From: Hyphomicrobiales bacterium
Lineage (GTDB): Bacteria > Pseudomonadota > Alphaproteobacteria > Rhizobiales > Xanthobacteraceae
Assembly (NCBI GenBank): GCA_021730985.1
Contig: JAKFYI010000031.1
Coordinates: 62,001-126,000, forward strand
Direction: 5' to 3'
Length of the DNA: 64,000 nucleotides
The notes beneath the pieces are model-generated. The model ran no database searches and was not told the DNA's origin. It saw only the letters and a program-made list of their open reading frames with translations. Position numbers and translations under genes: made by a program. Shown one piece after another: positions 26,496 to 34,392 of this stretch (position 1 is the first letter of the stretch; each line of letters begins with the position of its first letter).

Positions 26496-27839
26496 CTACC
26501 CGACAACCTTCATCAGCGGACGCCGCACCGGCCGCTCCTGCGCCTTGGTCCGGCGTTCATGCGTCAGCATGAAATCGGCGATGCGCGGCGCGACCTCGGA
26601 GCGGAAGCGCGAGCCGTTGAACACGCCGTAATGCCCGACGCCGAGCTGCAGGTAATGAGCCTTGCGCTCGGCCGGAATGTTGACGCAGAGCCGGTGCGCC
26701 GCCTCGGTCTGGCCCACCCCGGAAATATCGTCGTTCTCACCTTCGATGGTGAGCAGCGCGGTGTTGCGGATCGCCGCCGGCTCGATCGGACGGCCGCGAT
26801 GCATCATCTCGCCCTTCGGCAGCGCGTGGCGCACGAACACCGTATCGACGGTCTGAAGGTAATATTCGGCGGCCAGATCCATCACCGCCAGATATTCGTC
26901 GTAGAATTCGCGGTGCTTTTGCGCGGAGTCGCCGTCGCCCCGGACCAAGTTGACGAACAGGTCGCGGTGAGCATCGACGTGCCGGTCGAGGTTCATGCTG
27001 ACGAAGCCGTGAAGCTGCAGGAATCCCGGATACACGTCGCGCATCACGCCGGGCTGCGGAAACGGCACCTTGGTAATGACGTTGCGGCGGAACCAGTCGG
27101 TGCCGCGCTCCTGCGCCAACTTGTTCACCCCGGTCGGATTGCTGCGGGTGTCGATCGGGCCGCCCATCAGCGTCATCGAGAGCGGCGCGTACGGATCCTG
27201 GTCGGCCTCCATCAGCGCGACCGCCGCCAGCACCGGCACCGAGGGCTGACAGACCGCGATCACATGCGTATCGCCGCCGAGGCGATGCAGAATGCTGATG
27301 ATGTAATCGATGTAGTCGTCGAGATCGAAACGGCCTTCCGACAGCGGCACCATCCGCGCGTCCACCCAATCGGTGATGTAGACGTCGTGATTGGGGATGA
27401 AGGCCTCGACCGTGCCGCGCAGCAGGGTGGCGTAGTGGCCGGACATCGGCGCGACGATCAGCACCTTGGGTTGCGGCCGCCGCGGCGTGTGACAGAACAT
27501 GCGCTCGAAATGCAGCAGCCGGCAGAACGGACGCTCCCAGACCGCAGAGATATGGACTGGCGCGCGCTCGCCACCGACCAAAGTAGACGTGAGATTCCAC
27601 TCGGGCTTGGCGTAACGCCGCGTCGAGCGCTCGAACAACTCCATCGCCGCGGCAATCGACTTGCCATACGTGAAGTGAGCCAGCGGGTTGAGAGGATTCT
27701 TGAAGTAGAGCTTCGTCACATCGGCCAAGGCGCGCGCGGGATTGAGCGCCGCCTGGCCCATCTCGTAGGCCCAGTAGAGCCCGTTCGAGAGGACCGGGCC
27801 GCCGGATATCGGTGCCCCGCCAAATTCGCCAATTGCCAT
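26496..27839 (-). CDS. phaZ: Intracellular polyhydroxyalkanoate depolymerase
   Basis: A 447-residue PhaZ of the intracellular type that degrades amorphous PHB granules. The nucleophile is Cys rather than Ser: C197 in VIAVCQPSVPVLA corresponds to the active Cys of Ralstonia PhaZ1; NDDISGVGQTEAA gives the Asp and LGVGHYGVFNG the His. A longer frame starts at 27893, but its ATG lies inside the spacer of a good sigma-70-like promoter, so the start MAIGEFGGAP at 27839 is preferred. No PHA synthase gene is in the window. Confidence 0.86.
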   Translation of the reverse strand: MAIGEFGGAPISGGPVLSNGLYWAYEMGQAALNPARALADVTKLYFKNPLNPLAHFTYGKSIAAAMELFERSTRRYAKPEWNLTSTLVGGERAPVHISAVWERPFCRLLHFERMFCHTPRRPQPKVLIVAPMSGHYATLLRGTVEAFIPNHDVYITDWVDARMVPLSEGRFDLDDYIDYIISILHRLGGDTHVIAVCQPSVPVLAAVALMEADQDPYAPLSMTLMGGPIDTRSNPTGVNKLAQERGTDWFRRNVITKVPFPQPGVMRDVYPGFLQLHGFVSMNLDRHVDAHRDLFVNLVRGDGDSAQKHREFYDEYLAVMDLAAEYYLQTVDTVFVRHALPKGEMMHRGRPIEPAAIRNTALLTIEGENDDISGVGQTEAAHRLCVNIPAERKAHYLQLGVGHYGVFNGSRFRSEVAPRIADFMLTHERRTKAQERPVRRPLMKVVG

Positions 27840-27861
27840 TTCGGGACCCCGGCCCGCTTGT

Positions 27862-27901
27862 TGCAGCGCAGCATAATGGACTTTGGTTGCCATACCGTCA
27901 A
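27862..27901 (-). promoter_or_regulatory. phaZ promoter with overlapping TGCGCTGCA palindrome
   Basis: In the reverse direction TTGACG (27901-27896), a 17-base spacer and CATTAT (27878-27873) make a sigma-70-like promoter. Directly after the -10 is TGCGCTGCA (27870-27862), which fits the TGC-N3-GCA core described for PhaR repressors of PHA genes, and it would cover the transcript start. The leader to the phaZ ATG would be about 27 bases. Confidence 0.55.
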
Positions 27902-27987
27902 CATAGGGACGATTTTTTGCGCGGCACTATCGCGCTGAAAACAAACGATTTTTCCGGCGCATTGGTTCCCTGCGAGATTAGGGGGGA

Positions 27988-28809
27988 TTAATCGCCACCC
28001 TGCAGCAGGGTGCCGTGACGCCGTGCGCTCCGCAGCAACTGCAGGAACACCACCACACTGGCGCCGAACAGCACCACGTTGATCGCGAACGCCTGCAGCA
28101 TCAGGTCGGGGCGGAACACCTTGTCGATCAGCAGCGCGCGCATGCCCTCGAACACATAGGTCGGAGGCAGCATCCAGGCGAACAGGCGCAGCCACTCGGG
28201 CAACACCTCCACCGGGTAGTAGATGCAGGTCAGCGGCATCAGCAGGAACATGATGCCCCAGGCCAGGTTCTCCGCGCCGAGACCGTTGCGCAACAGCAGA
28301 CCCGCAACGACCAGCCCGACCGCCCATCCCGTCAGGAACAGGTTGAGGATGAACAGCGCAAGCGCGAGCCCCATGGCCCACAGATTGAAGCCGAAGAACA
28401 CGATGGCGAGCAGCGTGACCGGGATCGTACCGATCGCCAGACGGATCATGCTCATGATCATCAGCGCAACGACGAACTCGAGCGGCCGCAACGGGCTCAT
28501 CATCAGGTTGCCCATGTTGCGGGAGTACAACTCCTCCAGGAACGATATGGAGAAGCCAAGCTGGCCCCGGAACAGGATATCCCACATGATCACGGCGGCG
28601 ACGAACGTGCCCGCGGCCTGCGCGAAGAAATTGGAATGCTGCGCGACGTAGAGCTGAATGAAGCCCCACGTCAGCATCTGCACCATCGGCCAGTACATGA
28701 GGTCAAGGATGCGCGGCCACGAGGACCGGATCACGTACCAATGCCGCAGCACTATCGCTGCGACGCGGCGCGGCGAAAACGCGATGTATTCCGGCGACTG
28801 CACGCTCAT
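27988..28809 (-). CDS. ABC-2 type exporter permease
   Basis: A 273-residue membrane protein with six helices and the ABC-2 family layout: a cytoplasmic N-terminus (RRVAAIVLRHWYVIRSSWPRILDLMYWP), helices grouped around MWDILFRGQLGFSISFLEELYSRNMGNLMMSPLRP, and the last loop YYPVEVLPEWLRLFAWMLPPTYVFEGMRALL, a strongly conserved part of NodJ/DrrB-like permeases. It overlaps the ATPase gene by 4 bases (ATGA), so the two form one exporter. Cargo is not readable; the NodIJ-like look suggests polysaccharide, lipid or drug export. Confidence 0.87.
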   Translation of the reverse strand: MSVQSPEYIAFSPRRVAAIVLRHWYVIRSSWPRILDLMYWPMVQMLTWGFIQLYVAQHSNFFAQAAGTFVAAVIMWDILFRGQLGFSISFLEELYSRNMGNLMMSPLRPLEFVVALMIMSMIRLAIGTIPVTLLAIVFFGFNLWAMGLALALFILNLFLTGWAVGLVVAGLLLRNGLGAENLAWGIMFLLMPLTCIYYPVEVLPEWLRLFAWMLPPTYVFEGMRALLIDKVFRPDLMLQAFAINVVLFGASVVVFLQLLRSARRHGTLLQGGD

Positions 28810-29561
28810 TGCGCCGCCTGCTTGGCTTCGCCGCGGCCGCGCGCGATGTCGAGGAACACCTCTTCGAGCGTGCTGCGGCCGTAGCGCGCGATCAGGCGAT
28901 CCGGCGTGTCGTCATCCACGATCTTGCCCTGCTTCATCATGATGACGCGGTCGCACAGCCGCTCCACCTCTCCCATGTTGTGGGAGGCGAGCAGCACGGT
29001 GGCACCGCGCGCCTCGCGGTAACGCTCCAGCCAACTGCGAATCCAATCGGCGGTGTCGGGATCGAGCGACGCGGTCGGCTCGTCGAGCAGCAGCACTTCA
29101 GGCGAATTGATCAGCGACTTCGCCAGCGAGACGCGCGTCTTCTGACCCGAGGACAATTTCCCGGTCGGACGCTCGAGCAGATCGGTGAGGTCGAGTTCCT
29201 CGGCCAGCTTCATGATGCGGCCCGGCACGTCAGCGACGCCGTAGAGCATGCCGAACACATTCAGGTTCTGCCACACCGTGAGCCGCATCGGGATATCGAC
29301 GTAGGGGCTCTCGAAGTTCATCCGATGCAGCACGCGGTGACGATGCCTCGGCATCTCGGCGCCGAGCACGGAGACTTGGCCGGAGGTCGGTTCCACCAGC
29401 CCCATGATGGAGGCGATGGTGGTGGTCTTGCCCGCGCCGTTGCCGCCGAGCAGCGCCGTGCATGAGCCGGCGGCCAGCGAGAACGAGATGGCATCGACCG
29501 CGGTCACGTCCTTGTAGACTTTGACCAGGCGATCGACGGCGATGGCGGGGGAGGATGTCAT
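28806..29561 (-). CDS. ABC-2 type exporter ATPase
   Basis: A 251-residue ATP-binding protein with Walker A GGNGAGKTTT, signature LSSGQKTRVSLAKSL, Walker B VLLLDEPTASLD and the switch His in LLASHNMGEVE. The segment LHRMNFESPYVDIPMRLTVWQNL is the Q-loop region, and the Phe-Glu-Ser there is characteristic of the NodI/DrrA-like branch in which the usual Gln is replaced. I start at 29561 (MTSSPAIAV); a Met seven codons upstream is also possible. Its stop overlaps the permease start. Confidence 0.87.
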   Translation of the reverse strand: MTSSPAIAVDRLVKVYKDVTAVDAISFSLAAGSCTALLGGNGAGKTTTIASIMGLVEPTSGQVSVLGAEMPRHRHRVLHRMNFESPYVDIPMRLTVWQNLNVFGMLYGVADVPGRIMKLAEELDLTDLLERPTGKLSSGQKTRVSLAKSLINSPEVLLLDEPTASLDPDTADWIRSWLERYREARGATVLLASHNMGEVERLCDRVIMMKQGKIVDDDTPDRLIARYGRSTLEEVFLDIARGRGEAKQAAQ

Positions 29562-29618
29562 GGCGGATTTCGTGCCGCACATGTGACCCGTCGCGGCGCC
29601 GGGCGCAAGGGCCGGCGG

Positions 29619-30548
29619 TCACATCTTCCAGCGGGCGTCGGGATCTTCCTCGGGCACCGCCATTGCCTTGATCTCGATGCTGACATCCCGCTCGAAATCC
29701 AGCGTAGTCGGCGCGATATCGAAACCCGCCTTCCAGATATTCAATTCGTAGCGGCCCCTCGGCAGTTGGATTTCGGCCAATCCCGACCGGCCGGTTTCAG
29801 CACGATAGGCGCCAAGCCGCACCAGCGCCGCATCGACCGGGCGGGCGGTGTCCCGCTCGATCACTTTCACCGTCAGCTTGTGCTCGGGCGGCCGGACGAC
29901 GGCGGCGCTGAAGCTTGACGAAGCGCCCTCATGGGGCAGATCGAGTTCCCTCGCATCGAACCGGACCGACCACGACGCGATGCCCTCCTCGGCAGGAGCA
30001 ACGAGCGTGACCTCGGCCCAGTAGAGCGCCGCCGTGCCCGGCCACGGTGCATCGCCAAGCACGGCCCGCGCAACCACAACTCCGCCATGCAGGAGTTCCA
30101 CGCCGCGGCCCTTCAACTCGCTATCGGCGGCGGACTTGGCGCCGACCTTGACCGTGAACCGCTCGCCGGTGACGATCGGCGACGGGATGTCCCAGGCCGC
30201 GAGGCTCGTGGTCTGCGGCTTTGCCCGCACTGAAACGGTGAGCACGGTATCCTCATAGCGGATCCCGCCAAGCTCATGCGCCTGCAGGACGAAGCGCCAG
30301 ACATGCTCGCCCACGCGCGGCGGCACCTCGAATGCGATGCCGCCGGTTTCGCTCACCTCTCCGTCGTACTCGGCGAACACATGCGTCGCTTGCGAGCCAT
30401 CCGGCGCGGTGACGACGACTGGAATGCCAGAGCGGTCGAGCGCGGCCGCGCACGAGGCCCGCAACCGCACGGTAATCCTGCTGCCGGCCGCCGCCTCAAG
30501 CGGCGCGCCGTTCACCCCAAGATGAACGAGCGCGCCCGTCTCAGCCAT
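29619..30548 (-). CDS. Hypothetical protein with Ig-like and transthyretin-like domains
   Basis: A 309-residue protein without a recognised name. It looks like three beta-sandwich modules: residues about 1-105, about 105-215 (SPIVTGERFTVKVGAKSA) and a last one from about 215 with LTVKVIERDTARPVDAALVRLGAYRAETGRSG, the carboxypeptidase-regulatory/transthyretin-like pattern. There is no signal peptide. Its ATG overlaps the flavoprotein TGA as TGATG, so it is translationally coupled to that enzyme and likely serves it as a partner or scaffold; this is inference from the overlap. An in-frame TTG one codon upstream is less likely. Confidence 0.65.
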   Translation of the reverse strand: MAETGALVHLGVNGAPLEAAAGSRITVRLRASCAAALDRSGIPVVVTAPDGSQATHVFAEYDGEVSETGGIAFEVPPRVGEHVWRFVLQAHELGGIRYEDTVLTVSVRAKPQTTSLAAWDIPSPIVTGERFTVKVGAKSAADSELKGRGVELLHGGVVVARAVLGDAPWPGTAALYWAEVTLVAPAEEGIASWSVRFDARELDLPHEGASSSFSAAVVRPPEHKLTVKVIERDTARPVDAALVRLGAYRAETGRSGLAEIQLPRGRYELNIWKAGFDIAPTTLDFERDVSIEIKAMAVPEEDPDARWKM

Positions 30549-32233
30549 CAACGCTGGCCCGAGGTTTCGGCAACCTTGAGCTTCGCCGCGTGCCGTCCGG
30601 CCAGCCGGCCGAACACGATGCAGCGCGTCAGTCCGTGCTGTGCAAAGCCGCCTTGCGATTCACCCGCGCAATAGAGACCGGCAATGATCTCGCCACGGAT
30701 GTCGATCACCTGGGAGTCGGTGTTGGTGCGCAGCCCGGTGAGCGTGTCGTGCAGGATCGGCGTCGTCCAGGCCGCATAGAACGGCGGCTTCTCGATCTTG
30801 AACTGCGGCGTCGGCTTCTTGAAATCCGTGTCGGCGCCCGCGGCGACGAACCCGTTGTAGCGGTTCACCGTCTGCTGCAGCGCATCGCCGGAAATCGGCT
30901 TCTTCTGATGCGGGTTGCTGATCTTGGTTGCAAGCTCCGCGACCGTGTCGGCCTTGAAGAAATATCCGTCCGGATCGACAAACGGCGGCTCCGGCTTCCA
31001 CTTCTCGCGCGCCGCAGCGTCTGCATCGAAGATCGCCCAGATCGGCCCGCCGCCGTTCAGCTTGGTCTTGTCGCCGTTGTAGCCCATCGCGGCGGCGAAG
31101 AACTTGTGCGAGCCGTCCGCCTCGTTCCAGAACCGCTGACCGACCTGGTTGACGAAGATCATGTTCTGCCAGTCGCGCACGGTGAGCCCGGTGGCGCGCG
31201 CTTGCGGGAACATCGGGCTGTCCGGCTCATAGACCAGCGACGAATAGCCCCAGCGGCACCCGATGTGCCGCGTCTTGGTGATGGCGGCGCCCTCGCCGAT
31301 CGTCTGGTTGGCGGTGGACCAGAGCGATGCACCGATGTCCATCGACGCGAGTTCGCCGTCGGCGCCCTGATGCGCGTACGGCTCGCAAGCCTGCTGGTAT
31401 TCCTCCGTGAGCCGGGGATCGAAGATCCGGCGGAAATTCACGTTGCCGGTGTGGCCGCCGGTCGCAACGATCACGCCCTTGAGGGCGCGGATGTTGACAG
31501 GATTGCTGCCGCTGATGGTGGTGATGCCGAGCACGCGTCCGGCGTTGTGCTTCTCGCGCACAATGCCGGTCATCTTGTGCTTGAGAAAGATCTGCGCGCC
31601 CTTCTTGCGCGCGCTTTGCTCCAGCCGCCGCACCAGCCCGGAGCCGTTGCGGTTGCGGCGCGGCGCGATGACCTGGCTCGGGATGTGCCATTCCTTGGTG
31701 ACGAAGATGCGATCGACCGTCGATGCATCCGGCGAGCGGATCGGCTTCTCGATGAACTCGACGCCGTTCTCGATCAGGAAGTCGAAGGTCGGGACATTTT
31801 CGTCGGCAAACACGCGGATCAGATCGCGGTCGCTGAAGATGCTTTCCTGGTGATCGTGACGCACCCAGTCCAGAAAGATCTGGTCCGGCGTGTCCTTGAT
31901 GCCAAGCTTCTGTTGCAGCGCGTGGCCGCCGCCGACCTGGACGCGCCCACCGCTCAACATGCCGCGGCCGCCGATGTCGTAGTTCTCATCGACGATGATG
32001 ACCGACGCGCCATTGTCGCGCGCCGCGATCGCCGCCGGCAATCCCGCGACGCCCGCACCGATCACCACCACATCGGCGGTGAAGTCCCACCGGATGCCGG
32101 CCTGGCCGTTCGATTGGGCGCTGGCGCCCGTGGCAGCGATCGCGACGGCGCCTGCCGCCGCGCTCTTGCCGAGAAAATTTCGTCTGCTGACAGCGTCCCG
32201 ACCGGTCGCGCGATCCCGAGCCTTGTCGCCCAT
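30548..32233 (-). CDS. FAD-dependent oxidoreductase with Tat signal, fumarate reductase / ketosteroid dehydrogenase-like
   Basis: A 561-residue flavoprotein. The N-terminus has a twin-arginine motif SRRNFLGKSAAAGAVAIAATG with an ASA cut, so it is exported folded with FAD. The mature part opens with VVVIGAGVAGLPAAIAARDNGASV and the Glu-type DENYDIGGRG, and contains GGHTGNVNF and the C-terminal FAD motif YCAGESQGGFAQHGL. Similar enzymes reduce fumarate-like or dehydrogenate steroid-like substrates. Start 32233 has GGGGAGGG upstream. It is about two-thirds identical by eye to the protein at 32713-34281, which lacks the signal. An inverted repeat CTTGAC-N15-GTCAAG lies at 32276-32302 in its upstream region. 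Confidence 0.82.
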   Translation of the reverse strand: MGDKARDRATGRDAVSRRNFLGKSAAAGAVAIAATGASAQSNGQAGIRWDFTADVVVIGAGVAGLPAAIAARDNGASVIIVDENYDIGGRGMLSGGRVQVGGGHALQQKLGIKDTPDQIFLDWVRHDHQESIFSDRDLIRVFADENVPTFDFLIENGVEFIEKPIRSPDASTVDRIFVTKEWHIPSQVIAPRRNRNGSGLVRRLEQSARKKGAQIFLKHKMTGIVREKHNAGRVLGITTISGSNPVNIRALKGVIVATGGHTGNVNFRRIFDPRLTEEYQQACEPYAHQGADGELASMDIGASLWSTANQTIGEGAAITKTRHIGCRWGYSSLVYEPDSPMFPQARATGLTVRDWQNMIFVNQVGQRFWNEADGSHKFFAAAMGYNGDKTKLNGGGPIWAIFDADAAAREKWKPEPPFVDPDGYFFKADTVAELATKISNPHQKKPISGDALQQTVNRYNGFVAAGADTDFKKPTPQFKIEKPPFYAAWTTPILHDTLTGLRTNTDSQVIDIRGEIIAGLYCAGESQGGFAQHGLTRCIVFGRLAGRHAAKLKVAETSGQR

Positions 32234-32275
32234 GGCCTGCCCTCCCCGAGTACGTATTTTGTTATAGTGCGACAT

Positions 32276-32302
32276 CTTGACTTGGCGGCCAGCCGGGTCA
32301 AG
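32276..32302. promoter_or_regulatory. Inverted repeat CTTGAC-N15-GTCAAG, possible operator
   Basis: A perfect 6+6 inverted repeat lies between the divergent Tat-flavoprotein gene and the small secreted protein gene. In the reverse direction TATAAC (32266-32261) follows it and could be a -10 element. A regulator dimer could control one or both genes; nothing in the window identifies it. Confidence 0.35.
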
Positions 32303-32316
32303 GCACCCAACGGGGC

Positions 32317-32709
32317 ATGCGACGCCCGAAGCCGATGGCACGCCGGACCATGCTTCGATTGAGTCTGCTGATTTTATGGGTGCTCGTGGCAAGCCTTGGC
32401 GCGGGTCACGCGTGGGCCGATCACACCTGCGATGCCTCGATCGCGGAGCCTGGCTGGAAGATCATCGCGTCGCACGAGACGGTGAATGTGTCCGATGCCG
32501 CGCCCTATCAGTCGGGCGACGACTGGCTGGTCGAACGGACCACCACCGTGCTGCCGCTGTGCAACTACATCAACGCAACCGGCAACTACAGTCTGCGGTC
32601 CTATTCGCTGTCGCCTGAGACGAAAACCGAGCGCGTCACGATCTGCAGGCGGACGCCAAGCGGCAACGCGCCGGTCGCGCCCTACGCGGGCTCGTGTCCG
32701 CCCCGATAG
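32317..32709 (+). CDS. Small secreted protein with four cysteines
   Basis: A 130-residue protein. After a basic start, MLRLSLLILWVLVASLGAGHAWA is a clear Sec signal with a likely cut before DHTC. The mature part of about 95 residues has four Cys (HTC, LCNY, TICRR, GSCPPR), consistent with two disulfides in the periplasm. I do not recognise the family. The start could be any of three in-frame Met codons (32317, 32335, 32350); 32317 follows CGGGGC. It lies between two paralogous flavoprotein genes read the other way, 3 bases before the stop of the second. Confidence 0.6.
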   Translation: MRRPKPMARRTMLRLSLLILWVLVASLGAGHAWADHTCDASIAEPGWKIIASHETVNVSDAAPYQSGDDWLVERTTTVLPLCNYINATGNYSLRSYSLSPETKTERVTICRRTPSGNAPVAPYAGSCPPR

Positions 32710-32712
32710 CTT

Positions 32713-34281
32713 TCAGTCGTTGCGCTGGGCCGCGTGACGGCCGGCGATCCGCCCGAACACCATGCTGCGGCACAAGCCGTGCTGGGCAAAGCCGCCCTGC
32801 GACTCGCCGGCGCAATAGAGCCCAGGAATTGCCGCGCCGCGGGTGTCGATCACTTCGGCATTGGTGTTGGTGCGCAGCCCCGACAACGCATCGTGCACGA
32901 CCGGCGTCGCCCACGCCGCATAATAGGGCGGCTTGTCGAGCTTGCGCAGCCGTGAGGGCTTGTCGAAGTCGCTGTCGCGGCCGCCAGCAACCAGCGCGTT
33001 GTAGCGGCTGACGGTCGCCTGGAGAACGTCACCCGACATCGGACGCCGCTGGTAAGGATTTTTGATCTTTGCCGCGAGCGCCGGAATTGTGTCGGCGCTG
33101 AAGAAATAGCCGTCCGGATCGACGTGGGGCGGCTCCGGCTTCCAGTTCTCACGCTTCACGGTGTTGGCGTCGAAGATCGCCCAGATCGGGCCGCCGCCAT
33201 TCAACTTCTCGGTGTCACCATGATTGGACAGCGCGGCGTCGAAAAATGCGTGCGAGTCGTCGGCTTCGTTCCAGAACCTCCGGCCGAACTGGTTGACCAT
33301 GATCAGATTGCGCCAGTCCTCGACCGTGAGCCCGGTCGCGCGCGCCTGTGGGAACATGACGCTGTCTGGCTCCCACACCAGCGAGCTGTACCCCCAGCGG
33401 CAACCGATGTGCGCCGTCTTGGTAATCCACACACCGGCCGACATGCTTTGAATCGCGGTCGCCCATAGCGCAGCACCGATGTCCATCGCCGCAAGCTCGC
33501 CATCCGCACTCTGATGCGCGTAGGGCTCACCGGCCTGCTGGTACTCCTCAGTCAGCCGCGGATCGAAGGTGCGCCGGAAGTTGACGTTTCCGATGTGGCC
33601 ACCGGTGCAGATCACGACGCCCTTGCGTGCCTCGATGCTGGCGGACTTGCCGCCTCTGACAACGGTGAGGCCGAGAACACGCCCGGCATTGTGCTGCTCG
33701 CGCACGATGCCGGTCATTTTGTGCTTGAGCAGTACCTGCACGCCCTTCTTGCGCGCGCTCTCCTCGAGCCGGCGCACCAGCCCGGAGCCGTTGCGGCCAC
33801 GATGCGGAGCGATCACACCGGAAGGAATATGCCATTCCTTGGTGACGAAGATGCGATCGACGGTCGAGGCATCAGGCGAACGGATCGGAAGCTCGATGAA
33901 CTCGACACCGTTCTCGATCAGGAAATCGTACATTGACAGGTTTTCGTCCGCGAAAACCCGCACCAGGTCGCGGTCGCTATAACGTGCCTCCAGATGATCG
34001 TGCCTGATCCAGTCCTGGTAGATCTGCTCGGGCGTGTCCTCGATGTTGAACTTCTTCTGCAGCGCATGGCCGCCGCCGACCTGGACACGGCCGCCGCTCA
34101 ACATGGCGCGCCCGCCGATGTCGAAATTCTCGTCGATCACGATGACCGATGCGCCGTGATCGCGCGCGCTGATGGCGGCGGGGAGCCCGGCCGCGCCGGC
34201 ACCGATCACGACGACGTCGGCGGAGTGGTCCCAGCGGGTGCCGCCATTGGCGCGGGGCTGGGTGGTTGCTTCGGTGTGCAT
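32713..34281 (-). CDS. FAD-dependent oxidoreductase, cytoplasmic paralog
   Basis: A 522-residue flavoprotein homologous over its whole length to the Tat-exported one at 30548-32233: both have GAGxAGLPAAI, the DENFDIGGRAMLSGGRVQVGG region, RSPDASTVDRIFVTKEWHIPS and the closing YCAGESQGGFAQHGL. This copy starts MHTEATTQPRANGGTRWDHSADVVVIGAG and has no twin-arginine or hydrophobic segment, so it should stay in the cytoplasm. The most likely reaction class is dehydrogenation or reduction of an alpha,beta-unsaturated bond; the substrate is unknown. Confidence 0.82.
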   Translation of the reverse strand: MHTEATTQPRANGGTRWDHSADVVVIGAGAAGLPAAISARDHGASVIVIDENFDIGGRAMLSGGRVQVGGGHALQKKFNIEDTPEQIYQDWIRHDHLEARYSDRDLVRVFADENLSMYDFLIENGVEFIELPIRSPDASTVDRIFVTKEWHIPSGVIAPHRGRNGSGLVRRLEESARKKGVQVLLKHKMTGIVREQHNAGRVLGLTVVRGGKSASIEARKGVVICTGGHIGNVNFRRTFDPRLTEEYQQAGEPYAHQSADGELAAMDIGAALWATAIQSMSAGVWITKTAHIGCRWGYSSLVWEPDSVMFPQARATGLTVEDWRNLIMVNQFGRRFWNEADDSHAFFDAALSNHGDTEKLNGGGPIWAIFDANTVKRENWKPEPPHVDPDGYFFSADTIPALAAKIKNPYQRRPMSGDVLQATVSRYNALVAGGRDSDFDKPSRLRKLDKPPYYAAWATPVVHDALSGLRTNTNAEVIDTRGAAIPGLYCAGESQGGFAQHGLCRSMVFGRIAGRHAAQRND

Positions 34282-34392
34282 TTGCGGGCGGCATTATTCG
34301 CCTGAACGGCGTCCGGTCAAGACGTCGCACGCCTAGATAAGCGGCAAGCCGTCGCGGTGGTTGTCGCCGCCCCGATGGCCTAAGTTGACGGC

